Assembly: GCA_021785795.1 (NCBI GenBank)
Contig: JAJYEK010000076.1
Span: 1 to 15,750, forward strand
Direction: 5' to 3'
Source of the DNA: Pseudomonadota bacterium
Lineage (GTDB): Bacteria > Pseudomonadota > Gammaproteobacteria > Acidiferrobacterales > UBA6901
DNA: 15,750 nt
The notes beneath the pieces were generated by a model. It ran no database searches. It was given only the letters and a program-made list of their open reading frames with translations, and was not told the origin of the DNA. Made by a program: the position numbers and the translations under genes. The first letter of the stretch is position 1. Each line of letters begins with the position of its first letter. This document shows positions 1 to 7,277 of this stretch, in pieces.

Positions 1-65
1 CGTCCGTCTGCGGATCGGGCTGAAGCCCTTGGACCCAGCCTCGCTGGGCGGCGCTTCGGGCACTG
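1..65. repeat. Two adjacent hairpins, REP-like
   Basis: Just past the stop codon of the leftmost glycosyltransferase lie two perfect small inverted repeats. One is GGGC-TGAA-GCCC (17-28) and the other is CCCAGC-CTC-GCTGGG (34-48). The first, in the context ATCGGGCTGAAGCCC, resembles the REP-type palindromes with a GGGCTnnAGCCC core that are scattered in many gammaproteobacterial genomes. That resemblance is from memory and was not searched. The pair could also act as a transcription end for the minus-strand unit, but no T-run follows on that strand. The window edge prevents seeing whether the array continues. Confidence 0.35.
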
Positions 66-1319
66 CTATCCTGGATGTGCCCGCCCTGTCCTTTGCCGAA
101 TAAATGCCGATACTCCGGCTACGTAGTTCCGATAGTCAAAATAATGTTTGGCAACCTCCGTTCCGCGTACGCCAACAAGCGCCGAGTGATGCGGATCCCG
201 AAGCAATCTGCGAATCGCCAGATCAATACTCTCGATATTTTCAGGCTCGGCCAAAAACGCCGTTTCTTCATCGGTGAGGTAGCGTGTGACGTCTCCGACG
301 GTGGTGGCTACGACGGGCCGTCCGGAGGCCAGATATTCGGCGAGTTTTGTCGGAAAGCCATAGTTAGCATAATCACTGTTTGACCGGCAGCACAACAGCC
401 CGACCGCATTCTTGTAGCACCAGATGAGTGTTTCGCGGCTGATCAGCCCGGTAAAAATGATCCAGTCTTCTGAGCCGGCCCCGGCACCCGCCAGAATCTT
501 TGCACGCGTTGACGAGGGCGCTGTTCCGGTGAACACAAGCTTTAATGCCGGATCATCCGCACGAATCCGGGCCACCGCACTCACAAGAAAGGCCAGGCCG
601 TCCTTTTCGCCAAAAGACCCCGAGTTAAGCAGAAATTTCACACCGACCAGGTTGTCTACTGCGGCGGCGCTGCCTTTTTCGTAGCGTTTGAAATCTATCA
701 ATACCGGCAGCAAATAAGACCCGCCGGGCGGTAACCCAAGCTTCTCATAATATTTTTGTATACCCTGAGATATTACCAAGAGACCCGCAGCCAAAGCGGG
801 GGTCCGCCGTTCCATGAGTAACTGTCCGCTGTTTCCGGCACGCCTCAGGAATCCGACCCCAATGGTATCGGTCGATTTACTGAAGATCTCGCAGGCTTCC
901 ACGATGATAGGGATACGCCTTAGCCTTGCAATCGCCACAGGGACAATGAACTTCAGAAGAGTCGGTGTGTACAGTATCAATACGTCCGGGCATGCATCAG
1001 CCCGCATCAGCAGTCTGGCACTTCTATAAATGCCCCGGAGCGTATCAAGAATCGCCGCACCTATTCTCGCCGGGCGAATGGTTGTGCCACTGAGGTAAAC
1101 GAATTTTATCCCCTCGCACTCGCCGGCCAGAGATGTATTCTCCGGTATGGACACCTTGCTCCCGGCATGTAAAAGCCAGACGGAAGTGTCTCCAAGACCT
1201 TCACGCAGAATACGTGCCAACAAAAACAGCCGCTGCGAGCTTGCGCCGCCATCGGGGAAATCCCCGACAGCCAGGATACTGCAACGTAATGACCGATGTT
1301 TCACGATGCTATGCTCCAT
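66..1319 (-). CDS. Glycosyltransferase family 4-like (GT-B)
   Basis: This 417-residue protein has the layout of a retaining GT-B glycosyltransferase. It would transfer a sugar from a nucleotide sugar to a lipid-linked repeat-unit intermediate at the cytoplasmic face. The N-terminal domain opens with a beta strand followed by a glycine-rich turn (GGASSQR, residues 24-30), and an EACE motif sits at 141-144. The C-terminal domain (about 215-400) carries the donor-site block FPTKLAEYLASGRPVVAT (322-339), typical of Glycos_transf_1/GT4. Only the second glutamate of the usual E-x7-E pair is plain (E328). The length is normal for the family. The ATG start has no strong ribosome-binding site; the gene begins 42 bases after the stop of the next GT4 gene upstream, so it is probably cotranscribed. 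Donor and acceptor sugars cannot be inferred. Confidence 0.88.
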   Translation of the reverse strand: MEHSIVKHRSLRCSILAVGDFPDGGASSQRLFLLARILREGLGDTSVWLLHAGSKVSIPENTSLAGECEGIKFVYLSGTTIRPARIGAAILDTLRGIYRSARLLMRADACPDVLILYTPTLLKFIVPVAIARLRRIPIIVEACEIFSKSTDTIGVGFLRRAGNSGQLLMERRTPALAAGLLVISQGIQKYYEKLGLPPGGSYLLPVLIDFKRYEKGSAAAVDNLVGVKFLLNSGSFGEKDGLAFLVSAVARIRADDPALKLVFTGTAPSSTRAKILAGAGAGSEDWIIFTGLISRETLIWCYKNAVGLLCCRSNSDYANYGFPTKLAEYLASGRPVVATTVGDVTRYLTDEETAFLAEPENIESIDLAIRRLLRDPHHSALVGVRGTEVAKHYFDYRNYVAGVSAFIRQRTGRAHPG

Positions 1320-1361
1320 CGGTTAAACCGCGCGTGCACCCACCCATTTCGCAAGCGCACG

Positions 1362-2621
1362 TCATTGTGGCCGCGTGCTGCGAGTAGCGAGGATCATGTG
1401 ATAGGCGGTCATTAACTCCGCCACAACAACGTCCGGATCGTGTCGCCTGCGCGCGATGTTATGCGCATTGGCCCCCAGGCGCACCGCCAAGTCATCATCG
1501 AGGAAGAGGCTTCTAATTTTCTCTGCAAGCATAGGAACGTCCTCTACCGGATAGAGCATGCCGGTTTCGCCGTCACGGACCATGCTTGGAATGCCGCCCA
1601 CGAAGCTCGCGACGCACGGCATCCCAACGAGCATTGCTTCCCCCAGACTATTGGGGCTGTTTTCGATATACGAGGTAATCGCGAAGACGTGTGTGCGAAC
1701 TAATTCCCGGACCATGGTGGCATCATCGATATAGCCCAGAAAATCAATACGATCCTCAAGCCCCAGGGTTTTGATCCGGCGCCTGATGAAACGTCCGTAG
1801 CCACTGCGGGTACTGATTCTTCCTCCCAGCCTTAGCCGAATATCGGGGAACTCTTTGCGCAGCAAGGCGACGCACGCGAGAAGATTCTCAGTACCGCGGC
1901 GTGGTTGACCGGCATTCGTGTAGATAATCGTGTGGCGGTCACAATGTTCCAGGGACCACCGTTTTTCATAGAAAACAGGACGCAAAATCTCACCCACATC
2001 GTAGTAGGTCATGTCGGGCCGGGTTGCCCGGCAGTGGGCCCGGTCCCATTCGGTCCTGCCCAGAAACCCATCAACCGCACGCAAAATCCTCGCTTCCCTC
2101 CTGGCGGCCATTTTCATATCAAAGTAGTGCCAGGCTATACCGTATCTGATGGGCAGTTCGATCAAGCGGATGCTCTTGATAATTTCCATGGGCGAGAGTG
2201 TTCCAAAGAAATGGCGCGCCATTGAAAATGGGCCCAGCAGCCCTTGCACGGAGACAAGTGTCGGGACGTGGGTCAGCCCAGCCGCCCTGGTCATACCAAA
2301 AAAACGTTCACTGCCATGGATATGTATGATATCGGGCTGGAACCTCTCGATAATGGCGGCGCATTTTCTAAGATCCTTCCAGCGCATGCCGGACGCAGAA
2401 AAACGGCGCGGTTGCGGCACGACAAAATAGCTTATGCCCTGTTCCTTGAAGCACATCTCGGGAAAGCCAGCGAATGCCGTGGCAATGCCCAGCTCAATAC
2501 CATTTTGTCCTGAAATATGCCCTGCCAATTGCGCGACCCAGGGCTCGGCCGCCTTATCATCTTTCCCGGCCTGGCGAAGCATGGCGGGCAGGAGGTTGCC
2601 GGTAAACCACAGTACCCTCAC
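1362..2621 (-). CDS. Glycosyltransferase family 4 (GT-B)
   Basis: The 419-residue product is a typical GT4 glycosyltransferase for repeat-unit assembly. The N-terminal domain carries IHIHGSERFF (99-108), the usual H-x-H-G loop. The C-terminal domain has an intact E-x7-E donor motif (E320 and E328 in ENSPNSLGE), followed by a GMPCVASFVGG segment (333-343) and RDGETGMLYP (349-358), both family signatures. The start is GTG, and its first bases form a GTGA overlap with the stop codon of a 57-codon reading frame upstream (2791-2618). That overlap is the arrangement of a translationally coupled pair and supports this start. The upstream partner now looks degenerate (see 2618-2946). The next gene downstream is another GT4. 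Sugar specificity is unknown. Confidence 0.9.
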   Translation of the reverse strand: MRVLWFTGNLLPAMLRQAGKDDKAAEPWVAQLAGHISGQNGIELGIATAFAGFPEMCFKEQGISYFVVPQPRRFSASGMRWKDLRKCAAIIERFQPDIIHIHGSERFFGMTRAAGLTHVPTLVSVQGLLGPFSMARHFFGTLSPMEIIKSIRLIELPIRYGIAWHYFDMKMAARREARILRAVDGFLGRTEWDRAHCRATRPDMTYYDVGEILRPVFYEKRWSLEHCDRHTIIYTNAGQPRRGTENLLACVALLRKEFPDIRLRLGGRISTRSGYGRFIRRRIKTLGLEDRIDFLGYIDDATMVRELVRTHVFAITSYIENSPNSLGEAMLVGMPCVASFVGGIPSMVRDGETGMLYPVEDVPMLAEKIRSLFLDDDLAVRLGANAHNIARRRHDPDVVVAELMTAYHMILATRSTRPQ

Positions 2622-2946
2622 GCGGGTGTTCCCCCTAAACGATCCCAGGCTCGGTTCCCTCGCGCGATCATGCGGGGCGCGCCCTTTTCTCGGGCGTTAC
2701 GGTGAATGGTCTTGACCATCCGGTCAAAATAGCGATACCCCAGCGGATATACCGTGATTCGAGCGACACAAGGTATCTGATAAGTAGGCATTGGTTATAA
2801 AAAACATCCGCCAAGATGCGTAACCCGATCCGGACAATACGATTAAAGACGTTTTTTACGCTGACAGCAGCTTCAAAGGTAAACTTCTGAAGCGCGGGCT
2901 CATGCCGTACCCTGAAATAGACCCTATAATCCGGCCAGCGGGAGCG
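2618..2946 (-). pseudogene. Decayed gene remnant upstream of GT4 gene
   Basis: Two overlapping minus-strand frames read like parts of one broken protein. Frame one is open from 2946 to its stop at 2668 (92 codons) and contains DYRVYFRVRHEPALQKF followed by a basic/hydrophobic stretch (SVKNVFNRIVRIGLRILAD). This is loosely like the C-terminal tail of GT2 rhamnosyltransferase-type enzymes. Frame two runs from an ATG at 2791 to a stop at 2618 (57 codons) and contains YPLGYRYFDRMVKTIHRNA. Its stop overlaps the GTG start of the next gene by four bases, as an intact upstream operon gene would. The simplest reading is one gene whose C-terminal part was shifted by an indel near 2760-2790, with the 5' part lost. 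The 57-codon frame could instead be a small real gene. The family assignment is weak. Confidence 0.42.
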
Positions 2947-3000
2947 TCAAAAGGTTTCCGATCCACCAGTCCGCCTGCACAGATATGAAGCAAGCCCGGA

Positions 3001-3120
3001 TCAGCGCGAGGCCTGGGCCGGCAGTCGGGTCTCGGTGTCTTCAACCCGTGCCATGGCCTTGTCAAAGCGAAAAATGGCTTCGAAGCCCAATTTCGATGGT
3101 ACCTTAATGATGACGTAACA
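3001..3120 (-). pseudogene. Coding-like fragment, C-terminal type
   Basis: A short minus-strand stretch reads YVIIKVPSKLGFEAIFRFD followed by KAMARVEDTETRLPAQASR and a stop codon at 3003-3001. It has ordinary amino-acid composition but no credible start codon, and it is closed upstream by an in-frame TGA. It therefore looks like the C-terminal end of a lost gene. It lies in a frame different from the fragments on both sides. I do not recognise the family. Confidence 0.33.
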
Positions 3121-3138
3121 TGGTAACTGTCAGGAACG

Positions 3139-3445
3139 TCAGCGCTCCCCAACTGACTGATCGCTAAGAGATACCCCTCTGCCATACACGATACCTTCAA
3201 GGACAACATCCTCAACCGCAAAAAGTGTGTGCTTGTGTTCCAGAGGCGACCGCCTGCAAAGGCGCCAGCAGGACGCATACCGCGGTCTCGCACCCAGCCC
3301 CTGCGCGCGTTTGTACCCTGATGGTCGCCCCCTGGTTGACTGGATCTTAAGACCTGTGCAATCTCTCCTCGCGCATCCTTGAATACGTCGAATACGTCGG
3401 GCAGCACCCCCCGGCCAGCAGCGTCGACACGTTTAGGGGGGGCAT
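3139..3445 (-). pseudogene. Frameshifted gene remnant, possibly WxcM/FdtA-like cupin
   Basis: Protein-like segments follow one another on the minus strand but change frame. An ATG at 3445 starts MPPLNVSTLLAGG. At a six-G run (3407-3412 on the minus strand) the sense moves to VLPDVFDVFKDARGEIAQVL. Near 3346 it moves to DPVNQGATIRVQTRAGAG, and near 3240 to EHKHTLFAVEDVVLEGIVYG with a stop at 3139. The pieces in this order resemble sugar-nucleotide cupins of the WxcM/FdtA (3,4-ketoisomerase) group: a D-x-RGEI stretch, a Gxxxxxxxx-Gx strand, then an EHT-FAVED-V late strand. That group makes deoxy-amino sugars for surface glycans, which fits the locus. Identity is inference from pattern only. At least three frameshifts separate the pieces, so no functional product is expected. 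Confidence 0.35.
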
Positions 3446-3515
3446 CGCGAGCGTTTGGCAAGCAAGGTGAGGCCACAGTTTGCGAGAACACGGTAACGAG
3501 ATCCCAAGAGACAGT

Positions 3516-4604
3516 ATGGAAAGCATATCAATTGCGTTGGTTAAGCAGGAAGTTTATCAGGATTTGTATGTCTGTTCGGAAAATGACAAAGATCCTGCAA
3601 ACATATTATTTTCTTCCATGGGGCGAGTGGGCCCGATCGGCCTGTTTACGACGTTAAATGCAGATTTTTATATTGTAAAGGAGGAGGGTACCGAGGAGTG
3701 CCAGATTTACAGAAAGGTTTTGCCACATATGGCGGAACACCTGCAAATGCTAAAAACAACGACGCTGAACGCACTGCCAGGCCAAAGCTTCAAGATTCCT
3801 GGCAGTGATAAAAGCAACGGCTCCTATGCTGTGTCTTGTCGTGAGGTAGATTGGGGTAAGTACGACATTGTGATCTCGATGAATGTTAGCCTGCCGACCC
3901 GGTTGGTCAGATGTTATCCCAATACATTATTTTGCTACATGATTGGCGAGGCGAATCTTGCCACGAAAAGAGTGAAATTTGGTTATGACGTGTGCCTTAA
4001 TCAGGAGGCTAGGGGCAAGGTCGCTACTAAAACAGGGGTAATAGATTTTCCATACACATTCGTAGGCACCGACTGCCTGGAAAAAATAATCTACAAGCAC
4101 CTTGGGGATTCGTCCAGAAGGCGTGGCATCTATGCCGAGATAAATTCGTCGGACGAACGGCCGGTGGTAAATGCCCCTCCGTCATTTTCTGGCTTAAGCA
4201 GTCTGGGGCACACCATAAACCTGCATAAGCAATTAATTTCCGCCAATCTTGTCGAAATATATCATTCCAAATACTTCGTAAAACTGGGAGGAAGGAAGTT
4301 GCGAGGCAACTCTGTTATAGAGTCAATTTCTTTAGGAACACCGGTGCTCATGGATCCGAATGACGTGATACATAGAGAGCTGTTGCCGAAAGAAGCCTGG
4401 GTTGTCACTCCTGACGATGCTTACCGAACCATAGAGCATCTTGACAAGAATAATGACGCCTATGACCAGCTTTTGATGAAAGAAAGGGATCTGCTAAAGA
4501 AATATGTCTACCAAGCGCCCCTGGATTCGTTGTTGAACTGTTTACAGTATAAAAGGAACCACAAAAAACGATCATTCGTGAATATGTTCAGATCTACGTA
4601 TTAG
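3516..4604 (+). CDS. GT-B-like glycosyltransferase, unknown specificity
   Basis: This 362-residue protein is the only glycan-assembly gene on the plus strand in the left two thirds of the window. No family is certain. The C-terminal third (about 253-330, counted from the ATG) has GGRKLRGNSVIESISLGTPVLMD, which matches the shape of the nucleotide-sugar-binding segment of GT-B and exostosin-like enzymes (small residue, S-x-hydrophobic-E, then G-x-P-V). The N-terminal half (DIVISMNVSLPTRL, 117-130) could be the acceptor domain. There is no signal peptide or membrane segment, so a cytoplasmic role is likely. An upstream in-frame TTG at 3480 exists, but ATG 3516 is preferred because the intervening residues look non-coding. 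The gene converges on the TylF gene, and sample lines have about 40-47% G+C, below the export genes, suggesting separate acquisition. Confidence 0.72.
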   Translation: MESISIALVKQEVYQDLYVCSENDKDPANILFSSMGRVGPIGLFTTLNADFYIVKEEGTEECQIYRKVLPHMAEHLQMLKTTTLNALPGQSFKIPGSDKSNGSYAVSCREVDWGKYDIVISMNVSLPTRLVRCYPNTLFCYMIGEANLATKRVKFGYDVCLNQEARGKVATKTGVIDFPYTFVGTDCLEKIIYKHLGDSSRRRGIYAEINSSDERPVVNAPPSFSGLSSLGHTINLHKQLISANLVEIYHSKYFVKLGGRKLRGNSVIESISLGTPVLMDPNDVIHRELLPKEAWVVTPDDAYRTIEHLDKNNDAYDQLLMKERDLLKKYVYQAPLDSLLNCLQYKRNHKKRSFVNMFRSTY

Positions 4605-4764
4605 GCTGGTCGTGTTTGCCAAGGTAGTTATCGTATCAACCATTTTTATCATACACGATGGGGACGCGCCGTCCCAATCGCGCCCGCGCTCTTCTTGCCA
4701 CAACACCAATGTGGGCCGGGTGCTACGTCGCGCCATGGGGATCTTCCCGGATGACAGAAAGTCA
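4605..4764. other. Convergent intergenic gap with short hairpin
   Basis: These 160 bases separate two convergent genes. They contain a perfect 15-base palindrome, GGGACG-CGC-CGTCCC (4661-4675), a stable stem that could stop or protect transcripts arriving from either side. No T-run follows, so a classical intrinsic terminator is not shown. No convincing gene is present. Confidence 0.35.
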
Positions 4765-5529
4765 TTAATCACTTGGTACCTTCATAATTAAGCGAGCCGC
4801 ATAGTCGATGCGGTGAAAATAATATTCCCCCGGGTGCTCTGAAAAATATTCATCGACCGCTTTTTTGCACCCCCGCCAATGACCATAATCATCAACAATA
4901 AGCACTCCTCGCGGACTCAACAATGGAAACAGATACCGTAATTCATGCAATGTAGATTCATACCAGTCCGTGTCTAGCCGAAGAATGGCAATTTGCTTCG
5001 GCATTATATTTGGTATTGTTTCTTCAACTTTACCTTTTACCAGATGTATGTGTTCGCTCGGATATCCCGTAGACGAGATATTTTCATTAACATCTTCTAT
5101 AGATGCGTAACACCAGATGCCTGTCTGTTTTGGAGTTGATGCTAATTGTGCCGACGCTAAGCGACCATTATATTCTATGTCGGCACCTGTCGGCGCCGAC
5201 ATCCCCTCAAATGTGTCATATAGAAACAGATCCCTTTGGACGTTGTGTTGTTTTATTAATTGCATTGCGGCGGTCATTGCACTCCCGCCACGCCACACCC
5301 CGCACTCAACGAATGCCCCATCGATGTTGTTGTGCGATATGTAGTCAACTGCCCTAATAAGACTGATGATTCTCTCATCGGTTGTCATTGTGAATGGGCG
5401 GACTGACGCTATAATTGCCCTTTCTGATTCCGAGAAATCAGATTTCGATATATCGAAGCCAGAGCTAGCCCTGTATTTGACTATATCGTAGCCAGTTTTT
5501 CGCACTATTGTCCGAATAAATGTTTTCAT
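4765..5529 (-). CDS. TylF/MycF-family O-methyltransferase
   Basis: The 254-residue protein belongs to the TylF/MycF (macrocin-O-methyltransferase) family of SAM- and metal-dependent sugar O-methyltransferases. The SAM-binding loop is FVECGVWRGGSA (73-84), followed by YDTFEGM (104-110). The metal and catalytic acidic residues sit in LRLDTDWYEST (183-193) and IVDDYGHWRGCKKAVDEYF (211-229), where D213-D214 match the family's Mg2+ ligands. In a polysaccharide locus it probably methylates a hydroxyl of a repeat-unit sugar, possibly as a capping step. The start is supported by AGGGG six bases upstream of the ATG. The length is normal for the family. Base composition is low in G+C like its convergent neighbour (about 40% in one hand-counted line), unlike the export genes. 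The exact substrate is unknown. Confidence 0.88.
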   Translation of the reverse strand: MKTFIRTIVRKTGYDIVKYRASSGFDISKSDFSESERAIIASVRPFTMTTDERIISLIRAVDYISHNNIDGAFVECGVWRGGSAMTAAMQLIKQHNVQRDLFLYDTFEGMSAPTGADIEYNGRLASAQLASTPKQTGIWCYASIEDVNENISSTGYPSEHIHLVKGKVEETIPNIMPKQIAILRLDTDWYESTLHELRYLFPLLSPRGVLIVDDYGHWRGCKKAVDEYFSEHPGEYYFHRIDYAARLIMKVPSD

Positions 5530-5538
5530 ATCTATCCC

Positions 5539-5628
5539 CTACAATACGGCCCGATCGATCTCTTCGGATTCCCTCACCAAATTCTGCACCCCGCCGGGGT
5601 TTGGGTTACAGGAAACGATGCCAACCAT
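5539..5628 (-). other. Small reading frame (29 aa) before TylF gene
   Basis: A minus-strand frame from ATG 5628 to a TAG at 5539 reads MVGIVSCNPNPGGVQNL, then a charged tail. Its stop overlaps the ribosome-binding site of the methyltransferase gene, ending 9 bases before that start, so it could be a short coupled leader frame or the remnant of a lost gene. It has no clear ribosome-binding site of its own. The composition looks protein-like, but the frame is too short to judge. Confidence 0.2.
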
Positions 5629-5705
5629 CCCGATGCGGGCGGGCGCAGCTTAACTAGAAGTCTCAGCGCCCTTGCGTACCTGAATTGACCCACAGGTCCG
5701 TGGGT
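5588..5705. other. Intergenic hairpins between polymerase and TylF genes
   Basis: Two inverted repeats lie in the 182-base gap. ACCCC-GCC-GGGGT is at 5588-5600. ACCCAC-AGGTCC-GTGGGT is at 5688-5705, seven bases before the end of the polymerase gene. On the minus strand the second one would form soon after the TylF-side transcript begins or after readthrough reverses. Neither is followed by a T-run, so terminator activity is not established. Confidence 0.3.
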
Positions 5706-5711
5706 GCCAGA

Positions 5712-7277
5712 TTAAACAATGTTCGCCATCCCCTGCTGCAGAGGTTCGTCTACCTTTCCTCGATGTTGCGCTGCAGCATCTTTGGTCCACTGCTCATATC
5801 GAATTGTCTTGATGACAGAATTAGATAATCCCAGCCACACCCAGAACAGCATTTCGTAATTTGGAATACGCATCATGCTGATCTTGTATTCGTTGGTCAA
5901 AAACACGCTCCAGAACATGGTAAACCCAACAGACAGGACGATCAGAAAACTTTTCCGCTTGCGGTATCGCAGAGATACCTTGGCTGAACGAGCCCACGTC
6001 ACAATAATCATGGAGACAAACGCGAGTGATCCGATCCAGCCGTATAGCTCAGGCAGGGAGAGGTACAGGCTATGGAAACCCGCTGGTACGCCATATTTGT
6101 CGGGATCGTGCCCGAGCAACGCCCATACGTTGGATCTCGGTATCCCGGAACCATAACCGATAAACCACGATCTGCCACCGATTCGGCGCAGTGCGTTAGA
6201 TTCTGTCAGGCCCCGGTTAATGTCCTTGCCAGAGACGATACGCCCGATAGACACCTTCTCGCTGGCCAGACCCTGGAATCTGTGCTCCAAACCCGAAAGG
6301 CCAACGTAGGCACCGATCATCGGGATCAGAAGCGTAGCCGCCATGACAAGACGAAATTGCCGACCTACCCGGTCAATAGAGGTAAACAGCCGCATGGGTA
6401 GAACCAATAAATACGCGATGATTGCCAGGACGAACAGGACTATGCCTGAGCGATTGTCAGTCAGAATCATAAAAAATAGGCAGGCCATTATCAGGGCCAC
6501 GATACGGTTGCTTCCGCAATGAAGCTCCCGCTGGGTAAGCGATGACGAAAGCAGGGGTACTAACAGACTTACCTGTAGCGCGCCATACTCAGAACCCAGT
6601 TCAGCGTGACGGAAGGTACCCAGCGACGGGAAGATACGGTGGTTGAGTGTGCTACCCAAGGCGGTATAACTTCCGAGCAGTGGTGTATTCCATCTGATGA
6701 AGGGGTAACGCTGATTGAGCATTACCAACAGCTGATAGAATATCAGGACGGTCGTGACGGTGAGAAACAGGCGAACCCGCTCTTTCGTGATGGTTACGTT
6801 GCTGGCCAAATGGAACATCAGGATAAATCCAAAGAATTCTGCGATACCCTGCAGCTCGGGGACCATCGGCATCGGATTTCTCACTACCCAGCCCAGCACG
6901 TTCCACAATATGAAGATGCCAAGCAGGATCATCATCAGGCGATCGGATCGCGGGAAGCGTTCTTTTCTGGGGCCCGCGAGCAGGTAGGCAGCCGATATTC
7001 CGAATGCCATCAGGTTCCATAGGCCGCCTTGGTTGTTGCCAAACGTAAAATCGCTGCAGATATAGACAACAAGGATGAAACCGAACAGGTCGCGGCGAAC
7101 GAATAACAGGTAGTAGAAGATCAGACCTACGAGTATAAATCCGAGTCCGCCAAAGGCAGGATTCGGCATGTAATATTTCAACAGAAGGTGTCCACATACT
7201 AGTGCCAGCAAGCTAATTGCCAGTATGCCGGATGCTGACAGTGCGCGCCTGTGTGTTACTTGAGGGTTAGCGCTCAT
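5712..7277 (-). CDS. O-antigen polymerase/ligase family membrane protein (Wzy-like)
   Basis: This protein of about 521 residues (531 from the upstream ATG at 7307) is a polytopic inner-membrane protein of the O-antigen ligase/polymerase (Wzy_C) type. Next to a flippase and GT genes, it most likely polymerises undecaprenyl-linked repeat units in the periplasm; a WaaL-type ligase role cannot be excluded. Counted from ATG 7307, there are about ten or more hydrophobic segments. LTDNRSGIVLFVLAIIAYL (282-300) matches the family's T-x-S/N-R-x-G helix. The long periplasmic loop FIGYGSGIPRSNVW to AGFHSLYLSLPELYGWIG (382-426) has the usual H-S/N-x-Y-L pattern. Two starts are possible. ATG 7277 sits on the upstream gene's stop (ATGAGCGCTAA) and suits reinitiation. 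ATG 7307 has AGAGG abutting it, too close for a normal ribosome-binding site. I chose 7277. Confidence 0.85.
   Translation of the reverse strand: MSANPQVTHRRALSASGILAISLLALVCGHLLLKYYMPNPAFGGLGFILVGLIFYYLLFVRRDLFGFILVVYICSDFTFGNNQGGLWNLMAFGISAAYLLAGPRKERFPRSDRLMMILLGIFILWNVLGWVVRNPMPMVPELQGIAEFFGFILMFHLASNVTITKERVRLFLTVTTVLIFYQLLVMLNQRYPFIRWNTPLLGSYTALGSTLNHRIFPSLGTFRHAELGSEYGALQVSLLVPLLSSSLTQRELHCGSNRIVALIMACLFFMILTDNRSGIVLFVLAIIAYLLVLPMRLFTSIDRVGRQFRLVMAATLLIPMIGAYVGLSGLEHRFQGLASEKVSIGRIVSGKDINRGLTESNALRRIGGRSWFIGYGSGIPRSNVWALLGHDPDKYGVPAGFHSLYLSLPELYGWIGSLAFVSMIIVTWARSAKVSLRYRKRKSFLIVLSVGFTMFWSVFLTNEYKISMMRIPNYEMLFWVWLGLSNSVIKTIRYEQWTKDAAAQHRGKVDEPLQQGMANIV

Noticed and set aside
3371..3400. 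Nine-base tandem duplication (aatacgtcg twice) near 3382-3399
   Set aside because: It falls in the coding-like D-V-F-D-V-F segment of the remnant and has only two copies, so no separate repeat feature is warranted.
2856..3491. 211-codon minus-strand open frame
   Set aside because: The frame is long, but its composition (many R, P, G) is irregular and the protein-like stretches in this interval switch to other frames. It is better explained as a chance path through decayed genes, apart from the VLPDVFDVF to QVL part.
4572..4772. 66-codon minus-strand frame between convergent genes
   Set aside because: It overlaps the ends of both neighbours, has no ribosome-binding site and no recognisable composition.
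6652..7197. 181-codon minus-strand frame inside the polymerase gene
   Set aside because: It is a shadow of the polymerase gene in another frame; the polymerase frame has clear family motifs and membrane segments.
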